DNA of 64,000 bases from Ezakiella peruensis (GCF_900215725.1 NZ_LT962469.1:106025-170024); one strand, 5' to 3'. Positions 8,900 through 17,821 are shown, counted from the stretch's first letter. Notes: generated by a model not told the origin, from the letters alone. Numbers and translations: made by a program.

Positions 8900-9853
8900 A
8901 TGGAAATTGAAAAACCTTCAGTACAAATACTGGAACAAAGCGAAGATAAAAGCTATGCAAAAATAGCTATCGAACCATTAGAAAGAGGATACGGTACAAC
9001 GCTTGGCAACTCAATGAGAAGAGTACTTCTGTCAATATTGCCTGGATCCGCAATTTCTAATATAAGAATCCAAGGAGTGCTTCACGAATTCTCAACAATA
9101 AAAGGAGTACTTGAAGACGTTCCCGAAATAATACTAAACATAAAAGGACTAGCAATAAAAAGCTACACAAAGGATAACCTACTCCTAACAATCGATGTAA
9201 CAGGGCCAAAAGTAGTAACAGGAGCCGACATAGTAACAGGCAGCGACTGTGAAATCATGAATCCAGATCACCACATCGCAACCGTAAACAAAGGCGGCCA
9301 CCTAGCCATAGACATGGACTTAAAACATGGCAGAGGCTACGTACTACAAGAAAAAAACAAAGCCGTAGCAGAAGATGGAAAAACAACCAACATCCAAGAC
9401 ATTCCAATCGACTCAGAATTTACACCGGTTAAAAAAGTAAACTTCCACATAGAAAACACCAGGGTAGGACAAAGAACAGACTACGAAAGACTAGTGCTAG
9501 AAGTCTGGACAAACGGCACAATCGAAGCAGACGCTGCAGTATCATTTGGAGCAAAAATTTTGATTGAACACCTAAACCTATTCGCAGACCTGGTAGAAGA
9601 CGTGGATACCAAAGGCATATTAAAAAATAAAGGCGAAAAACAAAAAACAATGCTACTTGACATGGATATCGACCAACTCGAACTATCAGTCAGAAGCTAC
9701 AACTGCCTAAAAAGAGACGGCATAGACACAGTCTCAGACCTGATCCAAAAATCAGAAGCAGATATGCTGGGAGTAAGAAACCTAGGTAAAAAAAGTTTAG
9801 AAGAAATAAAGAACAAGCTGGACGATATCGGTCTTAGTTTGAAAGAAGAATAA
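8900..9853 (+). CDS. rpoA: RNA polymerase alpha subunit
   Basis: Alpha nucleates RNA polymerase assembly and, through its C-terminal domain, contacts UP elements and activators. The 317-residue protein has the N-terminal dimerisation domain ([18 protein letters not shown]), the insert domain, a linker near residue 235 and an alpha-CTD with [17 protein letters not shown] and [27 protein letters not shown] precedes the ATG. Another frame is open across the rpsK-rpoA junction but has no family similarity. Confidence 0.97.
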   Translation: MEIEKPSVQILEQSEDKSYAKIAIEPLERGYGTTLGNSMRRVLLSILPGSAISNIRIQGVLHEFSTIKGVLEDVPEIILNIKGLAIKSYTKDNLLLTIDVTGPKVVTGADIVTGSDCEIMNPDHHIATVNKGGHLAIDMDLKHGRGYVLQEKNKAVAEDGKTTNIQDIPIDSEFTPVKKVNFHIENTRVGQRTDYERLVLEVWTNGTIEADAAVSFGAKILIEHLNLFADLVEDVDTKGILKNKGEKQKTMLLDMDIDQLELSVRSYNCLKRDGIDTVSDLIQKSEADMLGVRNLGKKSLEEIKNKLDDIGLSLKEE

Positions 9854-9867
9854 TTAAGGAGGATTGT

Positions 9868-10206
9868 ATGGCGCAAAGAAAATTAGGACGCACGTCCGAC
9901 CACAGAAATGCAATGCTTAGAAACATGACAACCTCGCTACTACTAAACGGCAGAATCGTTACAACAGTAGAAAAAGCAAAGGAAACAAGGAGACTTGCTG
10001 ACAAAATGGTAACCCTCGGCAAAAGAGGCGACCAACATGCAATGAGACAAGTCAACTCATACCTATACGACAAAGAGGCTGCTAAAAAAGTATTCACAGA
10101 ATACAGCGAAAAGTATGCAGAAAGAAATGGTGGCTACACAAGAATATTAAAAACAACAGCCCGCCGTGGAGATGGCGCGGAAATGTGTATCATCGAAATG
10201 GTATAA
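9868..10206 (+). CDS. rplQ: 50S ribosomal protein L17
   Basis: L17 lies near the exit tunnel of the 50S subunit. The 112-residue protein begins [20 protein letters not shown] and contains [20 protein letters not shown] and [18 protein letters not shown]. It is the last gene of the cluster and is followed 6 bp later by a strong intrinsic terminator. In many Firmicutes the ecfA-ecfT-truA genes follow rplQ directly; here that group lies 31 kb away (41.5-44.9 kb). Confidence 0.97.
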   Translation: MAQRKLGRTSDHRNAMLRNMTTSLLLNGRIVTTVEKAKETRRLADKMVTLGKRGDQHAMRQVNSYLYDKEAAKKVFTEYSEKYAERNGGYTRILKTTARRGDGAEMCIIEMV

Positions 10207-10212
10207 GACTTA

Positions 10213-10238
10213 AGACGATCGAAAGATCGTCTTTTTTG
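10213..10238 (+). terminator. Intrinsic terminator of the ribosomal operon
   Basis: Perfect 8-bp stem AGACGATC/GATCGTCT (10213-10220 with 10225-10232) closed by a GAAA tetraloop and followed by six or more T. It begins 6 bp after the rplQ stop and ends the S10/spc/alpha transcript. Confidence 0.93.
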
Positions 10239-10245
10239 TTGGAAA

Positions 10246-10571
10246 ATTTGCGGTTAAAATTGCGAATTTTTGCAGTGTTCGACTTTTTGCGAACTGAAGC
10301 CCTGCCCAAGAGAGCGAGTGAAAACGATGCTCGATTGGTATGCAGTGACTCACGCAACTTGTTGTCCAATCGTTCGACCGTAGGGGAAAACGATTGGGTA
10401 CAACAATCTGAGGAGAATATGGACCGAATTTTTTCTGAGTGAGTACAACAGTCTGAGGAGACGACGTACACTTGAGTACGCCTCATTCGTCAAAAAGTCT
10501 CAAGCTACAAAAATTCATCAATTTTCCCTCGCAAATTATTTCTTAAAGGGCGTAATGCTCTTTATTTTTTT
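10246..10571. repeat. Large imperfect palindromic element, copy 1 with nested insert
   Basis: The outer arms (10246-10289 and 10489-10534) are imperfect inverted repeats of each other: TTTGCGGTTAAAATTGCGAA on the left against TTTGCGAGGAAAAATTGATG read from the other strand on the right. Between them lies an inserted set of smaller hairpins, for example CCAATCGTT/AACGATTGG flanked by TTGTTGT/ACAACAA, and a near-palindromic GTACACTTGAGTAC at 10466. The unit ends in a terminator-like hairpin (AAAGGGC-GTAAT-GCTCTTT, T-run) at 10545-10571. The left arm is repeated almost exactly at 22942 and 36017. Confidence 0.8.
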
Positions 10572-10579
10572 ATCCTGAA

Positions 10580-11120
10580 TTTGCGGTTAATTTCGAGATA
10601 TTCTTGTGAAAAAATGAAAAAGAACATGCACACGCCAGGCAATGGATGTGGCGTAACGGCGATCCTGAAATGGTCGCCACTCGTTCGCCTATGCGGACGA
10701 GACTTTTCCTACGGATATTCATCCAAATTATGATTTGCGGATTTGTATTAAAAACATTTCACGTCCACTAGGGACGATCAATGTTTTTCGGGCCACATAA
10801 AGTCGCCCCTACAAACGTTCTTATGCTTATACGTTGGAAAAATTCATTCATCTTTTATATCGCTCTGCGTGGTAGCGTCCGATTGCAGCCACGCCCAAGA
10901 ATCGAACGCGAAAGCGTGAAGATGATTGGCTAGCGTTGACTCACGCAACCTCTTGTTCAATCGTTGGACCGAAGGGAAAAACGATTGAGGACAAGAGTCT
11001 GAGGAGAATTTCGGACATCTCGGCCGTGGGGTTCGATGCCCCACGGTCGAGGATTCTCCTACGGATATTCATGTAGCCAGGTACCGTCTGGTTTATCCCA
11101 GACATTAGTCGAATGTGATT
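10580..11120. repeat. Composite hairpin-repeat region
   Basis: A patchwork of modules that recur elsewhere in the window. It opens with a left-arm variant (TTGCGGTTAATTTCGAGATA), then a CCTGAAATGGTCGCCA module also found reversed near 14350, an ACATTT/AATGTT stem, the GGGCCACATAAAGTCGCCC hairpin (10790-10808), a CGATTGGCTAGCG module (10922) shared with 36140 and 22740, an AATCGTT/AACGATT hairpin, and a strong hairpin CCGTGGGG/CCCCACGG at about 11024-11045. No gene is supported here. Confidence 0.7.
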
Positions 11121-11440
11121 GCCCCTTGTGGATATGAACATTCGTCGTATAAACCAATACAATACGAAAATATTTTGCCTGCAAAAATTCTCTTTGCAAA
11201 AACAAAATAAAACAATTTCACAAACCGAAATACATACAAAAATGAAAAAATACATTTTATCCGCCACTTACTGGATAAAATATAAAGACTGCCCGTCAAT
11301 ATATATAGTGGAAAAAATAAATATAAAAGAAAAACATAAATCTAATCCACAATATATAGCACTCAATCATTAATGAGTACAGGCTAAAGTGTAATAAATA
11401 TTAAATCATCTTTAAATATAATTAAATATACATTTTTTTA
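11121..11440. other. AT-rich intergenic DNA, no feature recognised
   Basis: Short open frames exist on both strands but lack ribosome-binding sites and show composition unlike coding DNA. I see no RNA gene here. The stretch leads into the promoter region of the large surface-protein gene. Confidence 0.5.
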
Positions 11441-11443
11441 CCA

Positions 11444-11468
11444 TTGACATTATATATATATATATAAT
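11444..11468 (+). promoter_or_regulatory. Possible promoter of the surface-protein gene
   Basis: TTGACA at 11444 and a TATAAT inside an AT dinucleotide run at 11463-11468. The spacing in this register is only 13 bp, so the true -10 is uncertain; the run of alternating TA could also allow slippage-type phase changes in spacer length. Confidence 0.4.
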
Positions 11469-11542
11469 GGAAGTACATAGATTTAGGTGGATGCAGATGA
11501 GTATTACACTAAAATAAATATAAATAAAATAGGAGGAGAATT

Positions 11543-13987
11543 TTGAATAATTGTAAAAAATTATTGAGCTTATTTGTTGCAATAGCAATGCTATTAACAT
11601 TTGCAGCTCCAATGTACGCAGCTGACGGAGAAGAAAAAACAGCTGTCACACAAGCAGACAAAAATGCTACACTTAACGAAATTGAGAGATTCGAAAGCGT
11701 TCCACAAGTTTACTTTTCTGAAATTCAATTAAAGAAATTTGCTGAATTAATTGATAAAGCAGAGACTAAAAAAGATTTGGATAATATTAAAGCATCTGCT
11801 AAAGAATTATTTGATTATATTTTCGAAATTTTTTATGAAGATGAAAGCTTAAGTGATTTAACTTATGAGCAAATGGATGAAATTTTGAAAAATGTAAGTG
11901 TTGCTTTGACAAAACATGATGCTCAAAGAGCAGTTTTAAAAACATCTAACAATGAACTATACGAATTTCAAGAAGCTGCCAAAGAAGAAATAGAAGACTT
12001 AGACCTTTTTGCTAATCAAGAAGAAAACTTCAAGAATCAAGTTGAAGAAGCAGAGACAATTGAAGAAGTAAAGGAAATTGTTGAAGAAGCTAAGGACCTA
12101 TTAAAATATATTGTAGATACAAAAATGGATCCTAGGACATATAGCTTAACAGAAGAAGAAACAGAAAAGCTAGAAGAAGCGTTATCAACAGCGTTAACAA
12201 AAGCTGAAGCAGAAGAGGCAATAGAAGAACTTTACAAAGATAAAGCAGACAAAGAAGCCGCTGAAAAAGCTGAAGCAGAAGAACTAGCCAAGGCAAAAGA
12301 AGCAGCCAAAGAAGAAATAGATAAATTAGATTTATATGAAAAACAAAAAGAAAACTTCAACAAACTAGTCGAAGAAGCCCAAACACTTGAAGACATTGAT
12401 AAAATCAAAAATGATGCAAAAGCATTATTAGACTATATAGTTGATGCAAAAATGTCTGATGAAGCTAGAGAATTAACCGATGAGCAGTGGGAAAATCTTG
12501 ATAATGTTCTATCAGAAGCGCTGACAAAAGAAGAAGCTGAAAAAGCTGTAGACGAATTCTTTGCGGCTAAAGAAGCCAAAGAAGCAGAAGAAAAAGCAAA
12601 AGAAGCCGCTGAAAAAGCTGAAGCAGAAGAACTAGCCAAGGCAAAAGAAGCAGCTAAAGAAGAAATAAACAAATTAGATCTTTATGCTAATCAAAAAGAA
12701 AACTTCATAAATAAAGTTGAAGAAGCTAAGACAATTGAAGAAGTGAAGAAAATTGTTGAAGATGCTATGGACCTATTAAAATATATTGTAGATACAAAAA
12801 TGGATCCTAGGACATATAGCTTAACAGAAGAAGAAACAGAAAAGCTAGAAGAAGCGTTATCAACAGCGTTAACAAAAGCTGAAGCAGAAGAAGCAATAGA
12901 AAAACTCTACAAAGATAAAGCAGACAAAGAAGCCGCTGAAAAAGCTGCAGCAGAAGAATTAGCCAAGGCAAAAGAAGCAGCTAAAGAATCAATAAACAAA
13001 TTAGATCTTTCTCAAGTTCAAAAAGACAATTTCAATAAGCAAGTTGATGAAGCTAAAACAAAAGAAAAAATTGAAGAAGTAAAAAAAGCAGCACAAGATC
13101 TTTATGATTATCTAGTAGAAATAAAAGTAGGATCAGATGATAAGAGACTACAAGAACTAACAGAAGAAGAAAAGTATGAACTATCTGCAAAGCTAGATGA
13201 AACTCTAACAAAAGAAGAAGCAGAAAAAGTTGTAAATGAATATCTTGAAAATCTAGACAAAGACGAAAAGTCAGGTGACGAACCAGAAAAAGACAAACCA
13301 GACAAAGAAAAACCAGAAAAAGAAGAACCAGACAAAGAAAAACCAGAAAAAGAAGAACCAGGAACAGATCAACCAGGAACAGATGAACCAGAAGAACCAA
13401 CACCAGGACCTTCATATCCTTACTATCCAGGTTACTATTATGATGAACCTAGTCCAGATTATCTAAGAGATTATTCTAAAAAGGACGACTATAAACCTGC
13501 AGAAAGAAAAGATGAAAATAAGGATGAAGTTAAGGAAGAAGAAAGAGAAGAAGTTCTAAGAACTCTATACTTCTACCTCGACAAGGGTTTCTATGAAATG
13601 GAAGTTAATGGCGAAATACAACAAATTCCAATGGACGTAGCACCAACAGCTATCAACCAAAGAACCATGCTACCTATCAGATTTGTAGCAGAAGCAATTG
13701 GAGCAACAGTTGAATGGCACCAAGACACACAATCTGCAACCTTTACCAAGGATGGCATCACAGCAACCATCACTTTGGGTTCAAATATCATCCAAGTTTC
13801 AGACGGTCGTCAAATCGTATTGGATGCTGAACCAACAGTTGTAGCTCAAAGAATTTTTGTCCCACTCACAAACATCTCACAAATCTTTGGCATGACCAAT
13901 GGTGACCTAAGAGATGGCGAAGACAATGACATCGAATGGGATCAAGAAAATTACAGAGTAATTATTAGAGTAAAAGAAAATCAATAA
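11543..13987 (+). CDS. Secreted modular surface protein: five GA-like helical repeats plus Cu-amine-oxidase-type stalk domain
   Basis: 814 residues starting at TTG, placed 6 bp after AGGAGG (11531-11536). A signal peptide (KKLLSLFVAIAMLLTFAAP, cleavage about residue 27) precedes five modules of about 105-115 residues beginning near residues 43, 145, 256, 371 and 481, each with a core like AKEEINKLDLYANQKENF followed by VEEAKTIEEVK. This resembles the three-helix GA module of surface proteins of related cocci; albumin binding is not shown. A Pro/Glu/Lys-rich linker (575-645) with a Tyr/Pro patch leads to a C-terminal Cu_amine_oxidN1-type domain (about 672-814). There is no LPXTG anchor. The DNA of modules 2 and 4 is nearly identical at a 675-bp offset. 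Confidence 0.75.
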   Translation: MNNCKKLLSLFVAIAMLLTFAAPMYAADGEEKTAVTQADKNATLNEIERFESVPQVYFSEIQLKKFAELIDKAETKKDLDNIKASAKELFDYIFEIFYEDESLSDLTYEQMDEILKNVSVALTKHDAQRAVLKTSNNELYEFQEAAKEEIEDLDLFANQEENFKNQVEEAETIEEVKEIVEEAKDLLKYIVDTKMDPRTYSLTEEETEKLEEALSTALTKAEAEEAIEELYKDKADKEAAEKAEAEELAKAKEAAKEEIDKLDLYEKQKENFNKLVEEAQTLEDIDKIKNDAKALLDYIVDAKMSDEARELTDEQWENLDNVLSEALTKEEAEKAVDEFFAAKEAKEAEEKAKEAAEKAEAEELAKAKEAAKEEINKLDLYANQKENFINKVEEAKTIEEVKKIVEDAMDLLKYIVDTKMDPRTYSLTEEETEKLEEALSTALTKAEAEEAIEKLYKDKADKEAAEKAAAEELAKAKEAAKESINKLDLSQVQKDNFNKQVDEAKTKEKIEEVKKAAQDLYDYLVEIKVGSDDKRLQELTEEEKYELSAKLDETLTKEEAEKVVNEYLENLDKDEKSGDEPEKDKPDKEKPEKEEPDKEKPEKEEPGTDQPGTDEPEEPTPGPSYPYYPGYYYDEPSPDYLRDYSKKDDYKPAERKDENKDEVKEEEREEVLRTLYFYLDKGFYEMEVNGEIQQIPMDVAPTAINQRTMLPIRFVAEAIGATVEWHQDTQSATFTKDGITATITLGSNIIQVSDGRQIVLDAEPTVVAQRIFVPLTNISQIFGMTNGDLRDGEDNDIEWDQENYRVIIRVKENQ

Positions 13988-14029
13988 TAAAAAAGAAGAT
14001 AAATTATTCTTTTTGTAAATTCCTTTAAA

Positions 14030-14063
14030 CTACAGCAGGACGAGAGTCTTGCTGTAGCTTTTT
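14030..14063 (+). terminator. Intrinsic terminator after surface-protein gene
   Basis: A 12-bp stem (CTACAGCAGGAC with GTCTTGCTGTAG, one G-U pair) with a GAGA loop, followed by CTTTTT. It ends the transcript of the 11543-13987 gene. Confidence 0.9.
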
Positions 14064-14084
14064 GTTTGGGGAGAGGAATGGGAA

Positions 14085-14350
14085 ATTGTATATGCAAGCC
14101 TCGACCTCTCGACATCGAATCGAATCGGTCGAGATGTCCACAATAAAGTGGACGGTACATGGCTACAAAGATATCCGTAGTGAAAACATATTTGGTTTTT
14201 GTTGCGCTCTGCGTTGTAGGGGCGACTTTATGTCGCCCGAAAAGTCTTGCCCTAAAAGCCAAAAATCCTCACGCAAATGTTGACCAATAAAACAAAATTT
14301 TTTGTTCGAAATTCTTCTCGGATTATTGTATCCAATCAGGAAAAAATTTG
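14085..14350. repeat. Composite hairpin-repeat region between surface gene and IS remnant
   Basis: Contains a CCTCTCGAC/GGTCGAGA stem, a GTCCAC-AATAAA-GTGGAC hairpin (14135-14152), an ATATCCGTAG module and the GGGGCGACTTTATGTCGCCC hairpin (14219-14239) followed by CGAAAAGTCTTGCCC, all of which recur in other intergenic regions here. A short open frame crosses it but is not credible as a gene. Confidence 0.7.
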
Positions 14351-14376
14351 GCGACCATTTCAGGTGGTATGATACA

Positions 14377-14800
14377 TGCAAAGTAGACAGTCTAATTAAT
14401 TAAAAACCCATAAAAGGAGAAAAAATGGGGAAAATTAAATTTGACTTAGAAACAAAAATACAAGCATGTAAAGAATACGAAAAAGGAAACAAATCATTCA
14501 TAGAAATAGCCAAGGAAATAAATGCAGGAGATACAACTGTCGCCTCATGGTATGTAAAGTACAAGGAAAAAGGAGAAGATAACGGACCAATGGAAGGGTT
14601 TTTTGGTACATTAAAGGCAGAGATGTTTTATGGTAAAGAGTTTAATTCTTTAGAAGAATTAAAAGAAAGAATTATGAATTACATTGAGTTTTACAACAAC
14701 GAGAGGTTCCAGAAAAGATTAAACTGCATGGCTCCGTTGGAGTACAGAGAGTATGCAGTTTAAATATGTGTTTTTAATTAATTGTTGTGTCTACTTGACA
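14377..14800 (+). mobile_element. Internally deleted IS3-family element with intact ends
   Basis: The ends are inverted repeats: TGCAAAGTAGACA at the left and TGTCAAGTAGACA read inward from the right, with a second shared block AATTAATTAAAAAC just inside. The termini TG...CA fit the IS3 family. The element is only 424 bp, against about 1.2-1.5 kb for complete members, because the middle of the transposase is missing. No clear target-site duplication is visible. Confidence 0.75.
14425..14763 (+). pseudogene. IS3-family transposase remnant: OrfA helix-turn-helix joined to OrfB C-terminus
   Basis: The 112-residue frame begins MGKIKFDLETKIQACKEYEK and GDTTVASWYVKYKE, which is the OrfA helix-turn-helix, then passes at about residue 52 straight into GPMEGFFGTLKAEMFYGKEF and MNYIEFYNNERFQKRLN, the end of the rve integrase domain that contains the last catalytic glutamate region. 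The first two catalytic acids of the DDE triad are therefore absent and it cannot be an active transposase. The fusion is in frame with a good AAAGGAG site, so a small DNA-binding protein could still be made. Confidence 0.8.
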
Positions 14801-14872
14801 AGGGGCAGTTCAAGGATCGCCTCTACGGGAAATTGACCTTTTGGCTATGTCTGATTAATAAATAAATATAGC

Positions 14873-14901
14873 TTGATTTATATTTCTATATCAAATATAA
14901 T
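14873..14901 (+). promoter_or_regulatory. Sigma-A-type promoter for the stalk-domain protein
   Basis: TTGATT (14873-14878), 17-bp spacer, TATAAT (14896-14901). It lies 31 bp before the ATG of the 14932 gene, whose AAGGAGG site is at 14920-14926. Confidence 0.65.
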
Positions 14902-14931
14902 TATATATAATAATATATTAAGGAGGTAATT

Positions 14932-16188
14932 ATGAAAAGATTACTAGCGATTGCTCTTTGCGTTTTGCTACTTGTATCAATGGTGCCAAGTGTAAGGGCA
15001 GAGGGAGATATGGCAGGGGCTGTAAAGAGTTTTCAGCCATTTAAATTGGACGGGGAGTCTGTTGAAATTGGCGGTTATTTGATCAATCAAAACAACTACT
15101 ACAAGCTCAGAGATTTAGCTGCGATTTTATCGGGCACAAAGAGTCAGTTCAATGTTACTTTTAACAAGGAAAAGAAGCAAATTGAACTTGAACTTGGAAA
15201 GCCTTATGAAAAGCTGGACACAGACTTGCAAGCGATGAAGCACGACAAGACTGAGGCCAAGATGCTTACAAATAATATTTTGGTGGACGGCGAGGAAGTT
15301 ATGTTAAAGGCTGCCCTAATCGACCAAAATAACTATGTTAAGCTCCGTGATTTGGCTGATGTTGTTGGTTTTTCTGTAGGTTACAACAAGGAAACCAAAG
15401 ATATTTTGCTAAACACTGGCATTAGCGCAGAAGATTCTAAAGAAAAAACTGAGGAAAAAACTGAAGACAAGAAAACTGAATACAAAAAAATTGAAAATGC
15501 TCAAGGTAAATCTTTCTATGAAAGATACGGCCAAAGCATCAAGGAAATAAATGCAAGCGAAGAAGAAATTGAAGCTTACATCAACGATCCTGATAGAAAC
15601 ACTCAAGACTTTATTATATATATAATAGAGGGAAAGACTTTTTATAAATTTAATCGAGCAGATGACAGCAGATTATTTTATTTAAGTGATATAAATTACG
15701 AATTTACAAAAGACGCTTTTAAAAATGCTTATAGGCAAACTAAAGAATTTGAAGCTCTAGAAGGGGTGCCTGAATTTAACGAAGAACATCCTTACCCAGA
15801 ATATCCGATTTATTTTATTAAAAAAGACAGGATCAAGGATGACAAGATTTATTTAAATAGCATTTTTGATGCAATTAAATTTACTATGTACAATGATCCT
15901 ACAAAGAAAGCGTATACTGACTATAGTGATAATGCATTTGGAGTTGTAAAAGTTGTAGATCTTTCGGCAGATGAAAATTCTTACAAAAATTATCCAGAGG
16001 AAGATTTTGAAAAGACTGTATTTGGTTTTGTTCCACTCAATACTTCCAAAGTTGTGAATGGAAAAGTTAGCAATATCTCTTTAGCAGAGGGCCTAACGAT
16101 TTCAAAGAAAGATCTTGATGGTCTTGAAATGCTCATGTTTAAAGAATTGTTTGGTTATCAAGCCACTTACTATGTAGTTTTTATTTAA
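14932..16188 (+). CDS. Exported protein with tandem Cu-amine-oxidase-N-type stalk motifs
   Basis: 418 residues with a signal peptide (RLLAIALCVLLLVSMVPSVRA, about residues 1-23). Two repeats follow: YLINQNNYYKLRDLAAIL near residue 47 and ALIDQNNYVKLRDLADVVGF near 125, the core of Cu_amine_oxidN1-like stalk domains common on surface proteins of this group. A Lys/Glu linker (165-190) separates them from a C-terminal region of about 225 residues that I do not recognise. The gene has its own promoter and terminator. The function is unknown; cell-surface location is inferred from the signal peptide. Confidence 0.7.
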   Translation: MKRLLAIALCVLLLVSMVPSVRAEGDMAGAVKSFQPFKLDGESVEIGGYLINQNNYYKLRDLAAILSGTKSQFNVTFNKEKKQIELELGKPYEKLDTDLQAMKHDKTEAKMLTNNILVDGEEVMLKAALIDQNNYVKLRDLADVVGFSVGYNKETKDILLNTGISAEDSKEKTEEKTEDKKTEYKKIENAQGKSFYERYGQSIKEINASEEEIEAYINDPDRNTQDFIIYIIEGKTFYKFNRADDSRLFYLSDINYEFTKDAFKNAYRQTKEFEALEGVPEFNEEHPYPEYPIYFIKKDRIKDDKIYLNSIFDAIKFTMYNDPTKKAYTDYSDNAFGVVKVVDLSADENSYKNYPEEDFEKTVFGFVPLNTSKVVNGKVSNISLAEGLTISKKDLDGLEMLMFKELFGYQATYYVVFI

Positions 16189-16197
16189 GCTGCTCTT

Positions 16198-16226
16198 AAA
16201 CGGGGGATATATTTCTCCGTTTTTTA
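16198..16226 (+). terminator. Intrinsic terminator
   Basis: Stem AAACGG/CCGTTT extended by G-U pairs, with a T-run, starting 10 bp after the stop of the 14932 gene. Confidence 0.8.
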
Positions 16227-16247
16227 TTGCTTATAAATCTTATTTTC

Positions 16248-16276
16248 TTGCCATGGGTTTCAAAAAGTGTTATAAT
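16248..16276 (+). promoter_or_regulatory. Sigma-A-type promoter for the PatB-like gene
   Basis: TTGCCA (16248-16253), 17-bp spacer, TATAAT (16271-16276). It lies inside the in-frame upstream extension of the next gene, which argues for the start at 16301. Confidence 0.75.
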
Positions 16277-16300
16277 GGAGTAAAGAATAGGAGGAAACAC

Positions 16301-17479
16301 ATGTACGATTTTGAGACAGTTGTTGATAGAAGAGCCCAAGGTTCTAAGAAGTGGCTCATTATGAAGGATTTGAAGGCTGATGTTTCTGATGACGTTATGC
16401 CTTTTTCAGTTGCAGATATGGAATTTAAAACTGCTCCGGCTCTTGTGGAGGGTTTGAAGGCTTATTTGGATGAAATGGTTTTGGGCTATACTGTGGGCAA
16501 TGAAGCTTACTATAATGCCGTTAAATCATGGATGAAGAGGCACCACGACTTTGAAGTTGAAAGCGATTGGATTGTCAATTTCCAAGCGATTGTTAGCGCA
16601 ATCTATACAGCTATTGAAGAATTTACTGAGCCTGGAGATGGCATTATCGTTATGCCCCCAGTTTATTATCCATTCTTTATGGTTATTGAAGCTTTGGGCA
16701 GGAAGATTGTCGAATGTCCACTGATTAAAAAAGATAATACTTATGAGATTGATTTTGAATTATTCGAAGAACTCATTGCAAAGCCAGAAAACAAGGCTCT
16801 TCTTTTCTGTTCACCCCACAATCCTGTTGGCAGGGTTTGGAAGCGCGAAGAACTCCAAAGATTGGCTGATGGTATTATAAAAAATGACAAGCTGCTCTTT
16901 GCCGATGAAATTCACAATGATTTGATTATGCCTGGCCACAAGCACACGGTTTTCCAAACTCTTTCTGATGAATTGGCAGATAGGGCCATTACTTTTACAT
17001 CTGCATCCAAGACTTTTAATGTTGCAGGTATGGACCTTTGCACAGTTTTTGTTAAGAATCCTGATATGAGGGAAAGGTATGTCAACAGGGCTGCTTGCAC
17101 TTCTAGGCTGAGTCCAACAGCGCTGGGTTACAAGACAGTTGAAATTTGCTATGACAAGTGCGAAGACTGGTACCAAGAAATGATGAAAAAGATTGAAGAA
17201 AACAGCAAATATATCAGGGACTACATGGCTAAAAACCATCCTGAAATTAAAATTGCTGACCACCAAGGAACTTATCTCTTGTGGTTGGATTTCAATGCTC
17301 TTGGCATGGACCATGAGGCTCTTGAAAAGCACATGATAAAGCACGATGTATTTTTAGATGAAGGCTATATCTTTGGCAAGGGTGGACACGGTTTTGAAAG
17401 AATTAACCTGGCATCACCAACTAGATTTATCGAAGACCTTTGCAAGAAGATTACCGTCGCAATCGAAGACGCAAAATAA
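16301..17479 (+). CDS. PatB/MalY-type PLP-dependent C-S lyase or aminotransferase
   Basis: 392-residue fold-type I PLP enzyme. Landmarks: PFSVADMEFKTAPALVEGL near the N-terminus, the cofactor-binding FCSPHNPVGRVW, DEIHNDLIMPGHKH, and the Schiff-base lysine in FTSASKTFNVAGM. The MalY/PatB group typically cleaves cystathionine or cysteine conjugates and can release H2S and ammonia; the exact substrate cannot be read from sequence. The frame extends to 16253, but that part overlaps a consensus promoter, and ATG 16301 follows AGGAGG at 16289-16294, so the shorter start is chosen. It is a single-gene transcript. Confidence 0.88.
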   Translation: MYDFETVVDRRAQGSKKWLIMKDLKADVSDDVMPFSVADMEFKTAPALVEGLKAYLDEMVLGYTVGNEAYYNAVKSWMKRHHDFEVESDWIVNFQAIVSAIYTAIEEFTEPGDGIIVMPPVYYPFFMVIEALGRKIVECPLIKKDNTYEIDFELFEELIAKPENKALLFCSPHNPVGRVWKREELQRLADGIIKNDKLLFADEIHNDLIMPGHKHTVFQTLSDELADRAITFTSASKTFNVAGMDLCTVFVKNPDMRERYVNRAACTSRLSPTALGYKTVEICYDKCEDWYQEMMKKIEENSKYIRDYMAKNHPEIKIADHQGTYLLWLDFNALGMDHEALEKHMIKHDVFLDEGYIFGKGGHGFERINLASPTRFIEDLCKKITVAIEDAK

Positions 17480-17490
17480 ATTTATGATTT

Positions 17491-17518
17491 AAACTGGAGG
17501 ACTCCTCCAGTTTTTTTA
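17491..17518 (+). terminator. Intrinsic terminator
   Basis: Perfect 10-bp stem AAACTGGAGG/CCTCCAGTTT with an ACT loop and a T-run; ends the PatB-like transcript. Confidence 0.92.
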
Positions 17519-17544
17519 TTGGCTTTTGATGTGATTTTAAAATA

Positions 17545-17735
17545 ATTTTTAAACTTGAAAGTTATGGGCGCGGAGTTTTGAAAAAATAATTATATTTTAT
17601 TTTAAGGAATTAAAGGCAGGGCGATTTAGAAAAATAATTGCATTTTATTTTAAGAAGTTAAAGGCTGGGAGTTTTGTAAAAATAATTGCATTTTATTTTA
17701 AAAGTTATAGGCCTGAGATTATTGAAAAAATTTTT
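17545..17735. repeat. Degenerate direct repeats, 48-bp period (array 1)
   Basis: The block ATTTTATTTTAA, preceded by AATAATT, recurs at 17594, 17642 and 17690, exactly 48 bp apart, with weaker units at about 17545 and 17738. Each unit carries one short G-rich patch (GGGCGCGG, GGCAGGGCG, GGCTGGGAG, GGCCTGAG) in the same phase. No coding potential and no hairpin of note. Confidence 0.7.
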
Positions 17736-17792
17736 TGAATTAAAAATATTTTACAAGAAAAAAATTTACCAATAAAAATTCCACGCAAATCC

Positions 17793-17821
17793 TTGACAGA
17801 TGGCTTTTTATGTGGTATTAT
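17793..17821 (+). promoter_or_regulatory. Sigma-A-type promoter for rplU-prp-rpmA
   Basis: TTGACA (17793-17798), 17-bp spacer, TATTAT (17816-17821), with TG one base upstream of the -10 (extended form). Confidence 0.85.

Noticed and set aside
10185-11299. Several short open frames on both strands after rplQ
   Set aside because: They cross hairpin repeats, lack ribosome-binding sites and have no recognisable protein pattern.
13053-13415. Leucine-rich open frame on the minus strand inside the surface-protein gene
   Set aside because: It is the shadow of the GAA/AAA-rich coding strand; no start signal.
14062-14283. Open frame in the repeat region upstream of the IS remnant
   Set aside because: Covers the covarying hairpin module and has no start signal.
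16253-16300. Longer N-terminus for the PatB-like protein
   Set aside because: The extension overlaps a TTGCCA-17-TATAAT promoter and lacks family similarity; ATG 16301 has the AGGAGG.
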